Positions 44,420 to 52,631 of a stretch of 64,000 nucleotides of DNA are shown here, in pieces. The translations under genes were made by a program, and so were the position numbers. The stretch spans positions 372,001-436,000 of the forward strand of contig NZ_MYFO02000004.1 in NCBI RefSeq assembly GCF_004514475.2, in the 5' to 3' direction. Source of the stretch: Paenibacillus athensensis. GTDB taxonomy: Bacteria > Bacillota > Bacilli > Paenibacillales > NBRC-103111. Each line of letters opens with the position of its first letter. Position 1 is the first letter of the stretch. A model generated the notes under the pieces. The model saw only the letters and a program-made list of their open reading frames with translations, ran no database searches and was not told the origin of the DNA.

Positions 44420-46537
44420 TCATTTCCCTTTCACTCTTAACAAACGTAGGCTGTTCAAAGTAACAATTAGGGTAGCTCCCATATCTGCAAAAATAGCCAT
44501 CCATAGCGTAAGCCATCCAGGAACAATCAAAGCCAACGCGACAAGTTTAATCCCGAGCGAGAACGTAATGTTTTGTTTTATTATCGCAAGGGTTTTACGG
44601 CTTAACCGAATCGTATACGGGAGTTTACCTAAGTCGTCAGCCATCAGCGCAATATCGGCGGTTTCGAGGGCAGTATCCGTACCAGCGCCGCCCATTGCGA
44701 TACCAACCGTTGAAGCTGCAAGCGCGGGCGCGTCGTTTACGCCATCGCCAATCATTGCGACATTACCATATTCTTTACGAAGCTGCTTGATATAGTCTAA
44801 TTTATCTTGAGGCATGAGGTCGGCTTTAACGTCTGTAACATTTAGTCGCCGCCCGATTGTTTCGGCGGTTACTTGATTATCACCCGTAAGCATAATCGTT
44901 TTCTTGATGCCAATTTCGTGTAAGTGCTTAATAACGTCATTACTGGAATCGCGCACTTCATCGGCTACGGCTATTAAGGCAAGGACTTGTTTTTCCGTTC
45001 CCAAGACCATAACCGTTTTCCCTTGTTTTTGTAGAGCTTCGATACGTTGATTCGTTTCAACTTTCATATCGGAGTGAAGTTCTGCAAAGAGTTTCGGACT
45101 ACCGACGTAATACAATTCCCCGTTTACCTTTGCTTTAACGCCTTTCCCGGTTATGGATTGAAAATCCTCAACGGCTAGGGATAAGTCGGCTCCGAGGTAT
45201 TCAGCTTTACGAACAATCGCGGAAGCAAGCGGGTGTTGAGAACCTTTTTCGATAACTGCCGCGATAGCAAGCAATTCTTTTTCGTCTTTCGTTCCGAAAA
45301 TATCGACATTCGTTACTTCCGGGAATCCCTTCGTCAGCGTACCCGTTTTATCGAATGCAATTGCGGCAAGGCGCCCAGCTTCTTCAAGATGAATGCCGCC
45401 TTTGATAAGGACGCCATTTTTCGCCGCGTTTCCGATAGCAGTAACAATCGAAACAGGTGTCGAAATGACCAATGCGCAAGGACAGCCGACGACGAGTAAC
45501 GCTAATCCCCGATATACCCAATCGCCCCAATCAGCGCCGACGAACAGAGGGGGCACAACGGCAATACCTAATGCCATAATCATAATCGCTGGCGTATAGT
45601 ATTTCGCAAATCGGTCAACGAACGCTTGCGATGGTGCACGTTCGGCTTGTGCTTCTTCAACCAGGTGAATAATTTTGGAAATGGTTGTATCCTCAACGTG
45701 CTTCGTTACTTTGACCTCAAGCAACCCTTCTTCGTTTAATGTGCCTGCGAAAACTTCATCATCAATTGTTTTCGTTACGGGAACCGATTCGCCGGTTATC
45801 GCGGCTTGGTTAATGGTTGATGTCCCTTTAATAACCACGCCATCCATTGCAAGTTTTTGGCCTGGCTTTACAATCATGACGTCGCCAACCTGTATATCCG
45901 CAACACTTACCGTAATTTCTTCGGAACCGCGTCGAATCAGAGCTTCCTTCGGTGCAATATCCATCAAGGAACGAATGGATTGACGGGCTTTCTCCATAGA
46001 GTAACGTTCCAAAACTTCACTAATTGCAAACAAGATAACAACCGTCGCGCCTTCGCCCCATTTGCCGATCGCCGCGGCACCGATGACGGCCACCGTCATA
46101 AGGGTATTCATATCGAACTGAAGCCAGAAGAGATTCTTAATCCCTTTTTTGAATAGATCGTAACCACCAATGAGAATAGAAGCTGCAAAAATGACTGCAG
46201 ATAAGTTACTTCCCTCACCTAGAAAATAACCTGCCGCAAGCAATACGGCAGAAACCAATACGTTCCAATGCTCTTGCCAAAATGGCTTTTTCTTTTCAAT
46301 CGTCCGTTGTTTTTGAGGTGTAACTTTCAGGCGTTCAAACGCTCCAGCCTTTTCTAAATCCTCCACTGTAGTACTTCCATAAACGGTAATCTTGGATGCT
46401 CCAAAATTGACTTGTGCATCTTTAACGCCAGGCAAACCTTTTACATTTTTCTCGAAAATGCCTGCGCAATTCGTACAGGTAAAGCCTTGAACTCTGTAGA
46501 CGTTTTTATCTTCGGTGTTTTCAACGCTATTTTCCAT
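44420..46537 (-). CDS. cadA: Cadmium/zinc-exporting P1B-type ATPase
   Basis: This 705-residue protein has an N-terminal heavy-metal domain with [20 protein letters not shown] (metal site CTNCA). After paired membrane helices come the TGES loop ([12 protein letters not shown]), the metal-channel motif [10 protein letters not shown], the phosphorylation site DKTGTLTKG, and [12 protein letters not shown]. The CPC motif plus linkage to a CadC regulator indicate Cd(II)/Zn(II)/Pb(II) efflux. The start overlaps the cadC end by 11 bp. The length is typical and no damage is seen. Confidence 0.95.
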   Translation of the reverse strand: MENSVENTEDKNVYRVQGFTCTNCAGIFEKNVKGLPGVKDAQVNFGASKITVYGSTTVEDLEKAGAFERLKVTPQKQRTIEKKKPFWQEHWNVLVSAVLLAAGYFLGEGSNLSAVIFAASILIGGYDLFKKGIKNLFWLQFDMNTLMTVAVIGAAAIGKWGEGATVVILFAISEVLERYSMEKARQSIRSLMDIAPKEALIRRGSEEITVSVADIQVGDVMIVKPGQKLAMDGVVIKGTSTINQAAITGESVPVTKTIDDEVFAGTLNEEGLLEVKVTKHVEDTTISKIIHLVEEAQAERAPSQAFVDRFAKYYTPAIMIMALGIAVVPPLFVGADWGDWVYRGLALLVVGCPCALVISTPVSIVTAIGNAAKNGVLIKGGIHLEEAGRLAAIAFDKTGTLTKGFPEVTNVDIFGTKDEKELLAIAAVIEKGSQHPLASAIVRKAEYLGADLSLAVEDFQSITGKGVKAKVNGELYYVGSPKLFAELHSDMKVETNQRIEALQKQGKTVMVLGTEKQVLALIAVADEVRDSSNDVIKHLHEIGIKKTIMLTGDNQVTAETIGRRLNVTDVKADLMPQDKLDYIKQLRKEYGNVAMIGDGVNDAPALAASTVGIAMGGAGTDTALETADIALMADDLGKLPYTIRLSRKTLAIIKQNITFSLGIKLVALALIVPGWLTLWMAIFADMGATLIVTLNSLRLLRVKGK

Positions 46538-46904
46538 TGGTGATCAACTCCCGTGAATGAGTAGAAGCTAGTTGTACCAAGTGACGAACATGGTCGTCCT
46601 CCAGCGAGTAAAAGACTAATTTACCTTCCTTGCGATATTTCGCCAAGCCGAGCTGTTTTAATGTTCGAAGATGATGAGAAGCTGTTGCCATCGAAGAACC
46701 GATGATGTTGGCCACGTCACAAACACATAGTTCGTCTTCTTCGCACAAGGCGAAAGCAATTTTCATTCTTGTTTCATCAGCCAGTACCTTGAACAGCTTT
46801 ACCATGCCTTGAATATTTTGTCCTTCAATTGCAAGTTGTACTTTTTGGACTTTAGGTTCGTCATAACAAAAAATTTCACAGGAGTCCTTTTCTTGCTCGC
46901 TCAT
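46527..46904 (-). CDS. cadC: CadC-type ArsR/SmtB metal repressor
   Basis: It has the CadC metal-site cysteines: CEIFCYDE near the N-terminus and [13 protein letters not shown] in the alpha-helix 3 region. The winged HTH is [32 protein letters not shown]. CadC represses cadCA and lets go when Cd(II), Pb(II) or Zn(II) binds. Two palindromic sites matching its known operator style lie just upstream. Confidence 0.93.
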   Translation of the reverse strand: MSEQEKDSCEIFCYDEPKVQKVQLAIEGQNIQGMVKLFKVLADETRMKIAFALCEEDELCVCDVANIIGSSMATASHHLRTLKQLGLAKYRKEGKLVFYSLEDDHVRHLVQLASTHSRELITNGK

Positions 46905-46920
46905 TTCTTCACCTCAACAA

Positions 46921-46936
46921 TCAAATCATTATTTGA
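46921..46936. promoter_or_regulatory. CadC operator, site 1
   Basis: TCAAAT-CATT-ATTTGA is a perfect inverted repeat, 17 bp upstream of the cadC start. It resembles the known CadC operator built on TCAAATA inverted repeats. Confidence 0.75.
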
Positions 46937-46966
46937 TTATTATCATACAACAAACCTTAATATTAT

Positions 46967-46982
46967 TCAAATGCACATTTGA
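46967..46982. promoter_or_regulatory. CadC operator, site 2
   Basis: TCAAATG-CA-CATTTGA is a perfect palindrome, 46 bp from site 1 centre to centre. It could give cooperative repression, or control the divergent arsenic genes as well. Confidence 0.6.
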
Positions 46983-47114
46983 TTATTTATCGAGCGCGGC
47001 TGCTTTTTTCTTTTTCCAACGTTAATACTGCGATAACATTCGGCATGTAAGATCGAACTATAAATAAGCAAATAATTATATGGCTATTTACAACGGGTAG
47101 GGGAGCGTGGGAGA

Positions 47115-47546
47115 ATGAAACGGGATGTTACACGAATTTATTTCATTTGCGGGCAAAATCGGTGCCGAAGTCAGATGGCTGAAGCTTTTGCCAAGTATTA
47201 TGGCGGGGATCAGGTGGTGGTGGAGAGCGCCGGATTAGATCCATCCGATGAAGTGCATCCTTACACCATTGAAGCCATGCGTGAGGTAGGCATCGATCTT
47301 TCCCAGCATGTTTGCAAAAAAATTGATATGAGGTTTTTTCTAGCGTCGAATGCGATCGTCAAGCTGTGCGAACAAATTGTGGAGCGCTGTCCCATCGTAC
47401 CGTTCAAGATCATGAACGTTGAGTGGAACATCCCCGACCCGTTGGCTGTAGACGGCGGTACCCTAGAAGACGTGAAGCGAGCGCGTGACGAAATTCGGGA
47501 GAAAGTGATCGGGTTGCTAAAAGGGATGGACATTCCCGTCGCTTAA
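47115..47546 (+). CDS. Arsenate reductase-like LMW phosphatase (divergent)
   Basis: It has the P-loop CGQNRCRS (catalytic Cys about residue 12, Arg about 17) and the redox pair region KLCEQIVERCP, matching the three-cysteine layout of thioredoxin-coupled ArsC. Another cysteine sits in QHVCKKID. It differs from the second ArsC (49342) by the unusual CGQNRC loop and a different middle part. It probably reduces arsenate or acts on a related substrate. It starts the arsenic operon, 14 bp before arsR. Confidence 0.75.
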   Translation: MKRDVTRIYFICGQNRCRSQMAEAFAKYYGGDQVVVESAGLDPSDEVHPYTIEAMREVGIDLSQHVCKKIDMRFFLASNAIVKLCEQIVERCPIVPFKIMNVEWNIPDPLAVDGGTLEDVKRARDEIREKVIGLLKGMDIPVA

Positions 47547-47560
47547 AAGGAGTGAAGCAG

Positions 47561-47884
47561 TTGAGCAAACTAGAAGAAGTAGCGGATGCCTTGAAGCTAT
47601 TGGGGGACCGGAACAGGCTCACTATCGTAGCCTTGTTGCAGGAGAAGGAACTGTGCGTGTGCGAGATCGTGGACATTTTGAAAACAAGCCAGCCCAATAT
47701 CAGTCAGCACATGCGCAAACTTCGGGACGGGGGCTTGGTCAAAGAGTCGCGCAGGGGGCAATGGGTGTATTATTCGCTCTGCCTGGAAGACAAGCCTTAT
47801 ATTTTGGATATTTTAAAGGAAGTTCCTTCGCAAGCGGCGCTGATTGAGCCTGCCGTTTGCGAAACCAATGATTGCTGTACGTAG
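47561..47884 (+). CDS. arsR: ArsR-family arsenic-responsive repressor
   Basis: The TTG at 47561 with AAAAGGAGTG upstream is preferred to the GTG at 47552, which lies within the ribosome site. ELCVCEIVDILKTSQPNISQHMRKLRDGGLVKESRRG holds the CVC arsenite site and the recognition helix. The C-terminus is Cys-rich (CETNDCCT) and may add metalloid ligands. It likely represses the operon in which it sits. Confidence 0.92.
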   Translation: MSKLEEVADALKLLGDRNRLTIVALLQEKELCVCEIVDILKTSQPNISQHMRKLRDGGLVKESRRGQWVYYSLCLEDKPYILDILKEVPSQAALIEPAVCETNDCCT

Positions 47885-47899
47885 TTCAGGAGGACGCAT

Positions 47900-49312
47900 A
47901 TGGTTTATGTAGCGATTTTGATTTTCTTGATAACGTTGCTTTTTGTCATTTGGCAACCGAAAGGATTAAATATCGGCTGGTCGGCAAGTGCCGGAGCGAT
48001 CCTTGCCTTGCTATTTGGCGTGGTCAGCTTCGCGGACGTCGGCACCGTAACTGACATCGTGTGGAACGCCACCTTGGCGTTTGTGGCCATTATTTTAATC
48101 TCATTGGTGTTGGATGAAATCGGTTTTTTTGAGTGGGCTGCATTGCATATGGCGCGGCTGGCACGCGGAAACGGCCTGCTCATGTTTGTATTTATCATCC
48201 TGCTGGGATCGGCGGTTGCCGCCTTGTTTGCCAATGATGGCGGGGCCTTGATTATTACCCCGATTGTGCTCGCCATGGTCCGGGCACTTAAGTTTGATGA
48301 AAAGATGATCCTGCCGTTTATTATGGCCAGTGGGTTCATTGCGGATACGGCTTCCTTGCCGCTTGTCGTCAGCAACTTGGTTAACATCGTATCTGCGGAT
48401 TATTTCAATATCGGTTTTGCGGAATACGCAAGCCGCATGATTGTTCCGAATTTCTTTTCCGTCATTGCGAGCCTCATTGTGCTGTATCTGTATTTCCGGA
48501 AAAGCATCCCAAACAATTACAATCTCACGCAGCTAAAAAGGCCGAAGGAAGCCATTAAAGATATGCGGCTGTTCAAGTTATCTTGGGTCATCTTAGCCGC
48601 GCTGCTCGTTGCGTATTTTATCAGCGAATTATTCTTGATCCCTGTTTCCATTATTGCCGGGGTTGCCGCGATTGCCTTTTTGTTCGCGGCGAGAAAAAGC
48701 CCTGCGATTCATACCTGGAAACTGGTAAAGGGCGCTCCCTGGGCTGTCGTGATCTTCTCTATCGGCATGTATGTGGTCGTTTATGGCTTGCGTAATGCCG
48801 GACTTACGGATGCACTAGGCAGCTTGATTCAAGCGGTCGCAGACAAAGGGTTATTTGTGGCTACCGTAGGTATGGGCTTTATTGCAGCCATCCTGTCGTC
48901 CATTATGAACAACATGCCCACGGTCATGATTGATGCGCTGGCCATTCAAGGCACACAAACCGATGGCTTCATTCGTGAGGCGCTGATCTATGCGAATGTG
49001 ATCGGCTCTGACTTAGGACCGAAAATTACGCCAATCGGCTCCCTGGCCACGCTGCTTTGGCTGCATGTACTATCCACGAAAAACGTGAAAATTAGATGGG
49101 GCTATTATTTTAAAGTCGGCATCTTGTTAACCATTCCCACGTTGTTCATAACGCTCACCGGTCTTTATGTATGGCTTTATGTTCTCCAGACGCTACAGGT
49201 GAATGTATGGCTATGTATTGCGGTGATTGTGGTCGTCCTGGTGGTAGTTGCAATGATCATGAAGTCTTTTATGGGAAGTAAACAAACGAAAAGAGTTCAT
49301 CAAGGTGATTAA
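47900..49312 (+). CDS. arsB: ArsB arsenite efflux permease
   Basis: This is a 470-residue polytopic protein of the ArsB/NhaD superfamily: [30 protein letters not shown], and [19 protein letters not shown] with [23 protein letters not shown]. About 12 membrane helices are visible. It extrudes arsenite using the proton gradient. It is slightly longer than the usual 430 residues, because of a C-terminal helix and basic tail. It lies 15 bp after arsR. Confidence 0.93.
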   Translation: MVYVAILIFLITLLFVIWQPKGLNIGWSASAGAILALLFGVVSFADVGTVTDIVWNATLAFVAIILISLVLDEIGFFEWAALHMARLARGNGLLMFVFIILLGSAVAALFANDGGALIITPIVLAMVRALKFDEKMILPFIMASGFIADTASLPLVVSNLVNIVSADYFNIGFAEYASRMIVPNFFSVIASLIVLYLYFRKSIPNNYNLTQLKRPKEAIKDMRLFKLSWVILAALLVAYFISELFLIPVSIIAGVAAIAFLFAARKSPAIHTWKLVKGAPWAVVIFSIGMYVVVYGLRNAGLTDALGSLIQAVADKGLFVATVGMGFIAAILSSIMNNMPTVMIDALAIQGTQTDGFIREALIYANVIGSDLGPKITPIGSLATLLWLHVLSTKNVKIRWGYYFKVGILLTIPTLFITLTGLYVWLYVLQTLQVNVWLCIAVIVVVLVVVAMIMKSFMGSKQTKRVHQGD

Positions 49313-49341
49313 CGAATTGAAATTAAAGGAGATTGTTCACC

Positions 49342-49767
49342 ATGGAGAAAAAACCGTTAATTTATTTTTTGTGCACCGGAAATTCTTGCAGAAGCCAAAT
49401 CGCGGACGGTTTTTTAAACGCGCTAGGCAGCGACAAATATGAAGTCAAGAGCGCAGGTCTTGAAGCACACGGACTGAATCCGCGTGCGGTGCAAGTCATG
49501 CAAGAAGCTGGCGTAGATATTAGCAAAAACACCTCCGATGTGATCGATACGGACATTTTGAATCGCGCCGACTATGTCATTACCTTATGCGGCCACGCCG
49601 ACGAGCATTGCCCTGTGATCTCCAACAAGAACGTAACGAAATGGCATTGGGGTTTTGATGATCCGGCAAAAGCAACCGGAACGGAAGAAGAAATCATGAA
49701 CCAGTTCCGCACCGTTCGTGATTCGATTAAAAGCAGGATTGAACAATTCGTCAAAGAAGGGAAATGA
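49342..49767 (+). CDS. arsC: Thioredoxin-coupled arsenate reductase
   Basis: The ATG at 49342 follows [24 protein letters not shown] holds the nucleophilic Cys in the CX5R loop, and [12 protein letters not shown] holds the two shuttle cysteines. [18 protein letters not shown] is the family's Asp/Pro loop. It reduces arsenate to arsenite for export by ArsB. It lies in the same operon as arsB. Confidence 0.95.
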   Translation: MEKKPLIYFLCTGNSCRSQIADGFLNALGSDKYEVKSAGLEAHGLNPRAVQVMQEAGVDISKNTSDVIDTDILNRADYVITLCGHADEHCPVISNKNVTKWHWGFDDPAKATGTEEEIMNQFRTVRDSIKSRIEQFVKEGK

Positions 49768-49777
49768 GGTGGCGACG

Positions 49778-50248
49778 ATGATTAAACGAATGCATGTTGC
49801 TTTAAACTGTACGGAGCTGAACAAGTCTTTAGATTTCTATCGCGCTTTTTTTGGGGCAGAACCGAGTAAGGTTAAAGATAATTACGCCAAATTTGAGTTA
49901 GAAGAACCGGCGCTTCATTTTTCGCTCAATGTACGTCCCTTCGAACAAAAGGGTGTTCTGAACCACTTAGGATTCCAAGTGAATAATACGGAAGAAGTGC
50001 TGGCCATGGGGGAAAGGCTTCGTCAAAGCGGACTGCTGCTGATTGATGAGATGAATACCACATGCTGCTATGCGTTGCAGGATAAAGTTTGGGTATATGA
50101 TCCGGACGGCAACGCCTGGGAGATTTTCTACACAATAGAAAATTCCGAATTCGAATCCGCCGGTGAAGCCAGGGATTTGTCTCTGTGCTGCGCACCGCCA
50201 GCGGCCCTGATTCCGATTGAGTTTGGATCGTTTAAAAAAGGAGTATAG
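49778..50248 (+). CDS. arsI: ArsI/CadI-type vicinal-oxygen-chelate enzyme
   Basis: The ATG at 49778 has GAGGTGG upstream. HVALNCTELNKSLDFYRAFFG and HLGFQVNN are the paired beta-alpha repeats of the glyoxalase/dioxygenase fold. MNTTCCYALQDKVWVYDPDGNAWEIFY contains the vicinal cysteine pair and the C-terminal Glu metal ligand typical of ArsI. ArsI cleaves the carbon-arsenic bond of trivalent organoarsenicals; CadI relatives are metal-induced. The tail has another CC. With arsM nearby, a methylation/demethylation pair is possible. Confidence 0.85.
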   Translation: MIKRMHVALNCTELNKSLDFYRAFFGAEPSKVKDNYAKFELEEPALHFSLNVRPFEQKGVLNHLGFQVNNTEEVLAMGERLRQSGLLLIDEMNTTCCYALQDKVWVYDPDGNAWEIFYTIENSEFESAGEARDLSLCCAPPAALIPIEFGSFKKGV

Positions 50249-50251
50249 TCC

Positions 50252-50695
50252 ATGGCGTCTGAAAAAACCTACCATGCTTTGATTCCGAATAAAATTTTCA
50301 TGGGCGCGGCAACTGATGTGGAATCGATGGTGAAAAATGAAGGGATCGACGTGATCGTGGATCTTCGCGGTGAAGCGACGGAATGCGCCTATCCAGCGGC
50401 GAGTGCGAAATGGATTCAAATTCCGTTAGCGGATCATGCCGCTATGCCGCAAGAGAAAGCCTTCGAGCAAGCGATCCAGGCCGTCACCGAAGCGTATCAC
50501 CAAAACAAGAAAATTGCTTTTCATTGTGGCGGAGGAAAGGGACGGACCGGTACGGTAGCCGCGGGCACCTTGCTTGCCTTGGGATTAAGCGATACGCTTG
50601 ACGAAGCCGAGGCCAAGGCAAAGAGCATTCGCAAAATCATAGATATTAAGCCTTCACAAAGAGAATCTCTGAACAAATTATATCCCGGCAAATAA
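50252..50695 (+). CDS. Dual-specificity-type protein phosphatase in arsenic operon
   Basis: The signature HCGGGKGRTGT fits the Cys-phosphatase loop HCxxGxxR. VIVDLRGEATECAYP and WIQIPLADHAAMPQEKAFEQA form the preceding core and general-acid region. It is 147 residues, the size of a single catalytic domain. It follows arsI by 3 bp, so it belongs to the operon. Its substrate is unknown; arsenate and phosphate ester chemistry, or repair of metabolites, are conceivable. Confidence 0.8.
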   Translation: MASEKTYHALIPNKIFMGAATDVESMVKNEGIDVIVDLRGEATECAYPAASAKWIQIPLADHAAMPQEKAFEQAIQAVTEAYHQNKKIAFHCGGGKGRTGTVAAGTLLALGLSDTLDEAEAKAKSIRKIIDIKPSQRESLNKLYPGK

Positions 50696-50707
50696 GCTCG
50701 CAAGAAG

Positions 50708-50728
50708 CCACTCAATCGAGTGGTTTTT
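50708..50728 (+). terminator. Intrinsic terminator of the arsenic operon
   Basis: CCACTC-AATC-GAGTGG forms a 6-bp stem followed by five T residues, directly after the phosphatase gene and before the marR promoter. Confidence 0.8.
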
Positions 50729-50746
50729 CTTTTGGTGTAAAAATAC

Positions 50747-50775
50747 TTGCAAATTGCAAATTATTAATGTATAAC
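50747..50775 (+). promoter_or_regulatory. marR promoter with overlapping operator
   Basis: -35 TTGCAA (50747-50752) and -10 TATAAC (50770-50775) with a 17-bp spacer make a good vegetative promoter. The sequence TTGCAAATTGCAA (50747-50759) covers the -35 box and recurs in inverse form before the flavoprotein gene, so it is likely the regulator's own binding site. Confidence 0.7.
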
Positions 50776-50796
50776 TAAGTCATGAGGTGAATCACA

Positions 50797-51246
50797 GTGG
50801 AAGATGTTCGCGAACTATTTCAGATCATGACACGCCGTTTTGGGTTTCTCAATAAAAATTGCTGCTCCGCCGGTGGCTGCGATATTACCTTAGTGCAAAG
50901 CCATATTCTTTACGAGATCGATCGTCAGCATCAACCGTCCATTCAACAGGTAGCCGAGGCGTTAGGGACAGATATTACGACCTTTAGCCGACAAATCCAA
51001 TCGTTAATCAAAATGAATTTGGTCAAAAAATCGCCCGATCCGGACGATCGCAGGGTGTATGTGCTTTCGCTCACGACAGAAGGGAAGTACGTGGCCACGA
51101 CGATTGACCAGCAAATGAACGCTTATTTAGCTGAAGTTTTCTCTCACATGAACGATTTTGAAAAAGAAACGGTCATTCGCTCCATTAAGCTTTTGAATGA
51201 AGCGATGTCAAAATCCAGCCTATGCTGTTCCACCCCCATCGGGTGA
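50797..51246 (+). CDS. MarR-family regulator with metalloid-type cysteines
   Basis: The GTG start has GAGGTGA upstream. NKNCCSAGGCDITLVQSHILYEI precedes a winged HTH (SIQQVAEALGTDITTFSRQIQSLIKMNLVKKSPDPDDRRVYVLSLT). The Cys pair plus third Cys near the N-terminus and a CC near the C-terminus (SLCCSTP) could bind arsenite. MarR proteins with this layout accompany arsenic genes (family knowledge). It probably controls itself and the arsO-like gene through the shared TTGCAA motif. Confidence 0.8.
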   Translation: MEDVRELFQIMTRRFGFLNKNCCSAGGCDITLVQSHILYEIDRQHQPSIQQVAEALGTDITTFSRQIQSLIKMNLVKKSPDPDDRRVYVLSLTTEGKYVATTIDQQMNAYLAEVFSHMNDFEKETVIRSIKLLNEAMSKSSLCCSTPIG

Positions 51247-51263
51247 TTTCTTTTCTCTTATAC

Positions 51264-51276
51264 TTGCAATTTGCAA
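51264..51276 (+). promoter_or_regulatory. Operator copy before the arsO-like gene
   Basis: TTGCAATTTGCAA is the exact reverse complement of the motif at 50747-50759. It lies 21 bp before the flavoprotein start, between marR and arsO. This points to feedback control of the second half of the cluster by the MarR protein. Confidence 0.65.
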
Positions 51277-51297
51277 ATAAATTGGAGGGTATTGGGT

Positions 51298-52353
51298 ATG
51301 AATGAGGTACTTGATACGATTATCATTGGAGGGGGGCAGGCGGGTCTTGCATCCGGCTATCATCTTCAGAAGAAAGGACTTCGATTTCTGACTTTGGACG
51401 CGGGCGAAGAGGCGGGCGGCTCGTGGCCGCGTTATTACGATAGTCTCAAACTGTTCTCTCCAGCACGTTTCTCGTCGATGCCAGGCATGAAGTTCCCCGG
51501 CGATCCGAATAGCTATCCCAAGCGTGATGAAGTCATTCGTTATCTACAGGATTATCGAGCAAAATTTCAATTGCCGGTTCGGACCAATCAGCGCGTAGCA
51601 TCGGTCGAAAGGGATGGAGAAGGGTTTACGGTCCGTACGAAGGTAGGGGATACGTTTCGGGCGCGCACCATTATTAATGCGACCGGCTCATTTCACAATC
51701 CCTATACGCCAGTTGTGCCGGGGCAGGAGGCGTTTCAAGGCCGCACACTTCATTCCTCCGAATACCGGAATCCGGAGCCATTTCGCAATCAACGCGTAGT
51801 GGTGGTCGGGCGTGGCAATTCTGCCGTACAGATCGGTGTTGAGCTGGCCGAGGTGAGCAAGACGTCTTTAGCGGTACTCCGGCCGGTCCAATTCATGAAA
51901 TCAAGGCTGTTGGGTCAGGATGTGCATTTTTGGATCAAACTGATTGGATTTGACGCCTTTCCATTTTGGCGGTTCGGGAAAACTGCGCCGAGTTCAAGTG
52001 CGGTGAACGATTCGGGTGGGTACAAAGAAAAAGTAGCAGAAGGAAAACCGGATCAACAACCGATGTTCACATCCTTTTATGAGGATGGCGTCATTTGGCC
52101 GAACGGGACAAAAGAGCTGGTGGATACTGTGATCTTTGCGACAGGCTACCGGCCGCATCTTCCCTACCTTCAAGCGATTGGCGCGTTGGATGCGGAAGGA
52201 AGGCCGTTACATCAAGCAGGCATAAGCGACGTTCCGGGGCTTTATTATGTGGGGCTGGAAGGGCTGCGTTCCTTTGCTTCTGCTACCTTAAGGGGGGTGG
52301 GGCCGGACGCGCAGTTTGTTGTTAGAAAGCTTTTGCATCATCTTAAACACTGA
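51298..52353 (+). CDS. arsO: ArsO-like flavin monooxygenase
   Basis: The ATG at 51298 has TTGGAGGG upstream. IIIGGGQAGLASGYHL is the FAD-binding GxGxxG site, VVVVGRGNSAVQIGVELA the NADPH site, and VIFATGYRPHLPYL the ATG motif of flavin monooxygenases. The 351 residues match ArsO-type proteins linked to arsenic clusters. The chemistry of ArsO is not well defined; oxidation of organoarsenicals is plausible. Confidence 0.85.
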   Translation: MNEVLDTIIIGGGQAGLASGYHLQKKGLRFLTLDAGEEAGGSWPRYYDSLKLFSPARFSSMPGMKFPGDPNSYPKRDEVIRYLQDYRAKFQLPVRTNQRVASVERDGEGFTVRTKVGDTFRARTIINATGSFHNPYTPVVPGQEAFQGRTLHSSEYRNPEPFRNQRVVVVGRGNSAVQIGVELAEVSKTSLAVLRPVQFMKSRLLGQDVHFWIKLIGFDAFPFWRFGKTAPSSSAVNDSGGYKEKVAEGKPDQQPMFTSFYEDGVIWPNGTKELVDTVIFATGYRPHLPYLQAIGALDAEGRPLHQAGISDVPGLYYVGLEGLRSFASATLRGVGPDAQFVVRKLLHHLKH

Positions 52354-52388
52354 ATGCTTACATTTTTTGATAAAAGGATGGGACCGAC

Positions 52389-52571
52389 TTGAACCTCAAT
52401 TGGTTTGCTGCGGAAATGCTTATGAAACAACGCCAAAGGGAAATCGAACGATCGGCTAGAGAAGCGTGGAAATGGTCAGACGCTATGCGAAAGCAATCGG
52501 TCCGATTCTTTAACCGACGGCCAATCATTCGTGCAACACCAACGGCTTGCTGCGCTGAGAGCTGCTGTTGA
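52389..52571 (+). CDS. Small Cys-tailed peptide in arsenic cluster (60 aa)
   Basis: The TTG at 52389 has AAAAGGATGG about 8 nt upstream. The helical first half, LNWFAAEMLMKQRQREIERSAREAWKW, resembles small proteins common in Bacillales. The tail ends TACCAESCC, two Cys pairs that look suited to a soft metal such as arsenite. It is the last gene before the insertion sequence. It could be a metalloid chaperone or buffer (inference). Confidence 0.55.
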   Translation: MNLNWFAAEMLMKQRQREIERSAREAWKWSDAMRKQSVRFFNRRPIIRATPTACCAESCC

Positions 52572-52631
52572 TTGTATAAAAAATAGACTCTCGGAGTAGC
52601 TGGTGACTTTACCGCGAATCTGTGTGTGAAG

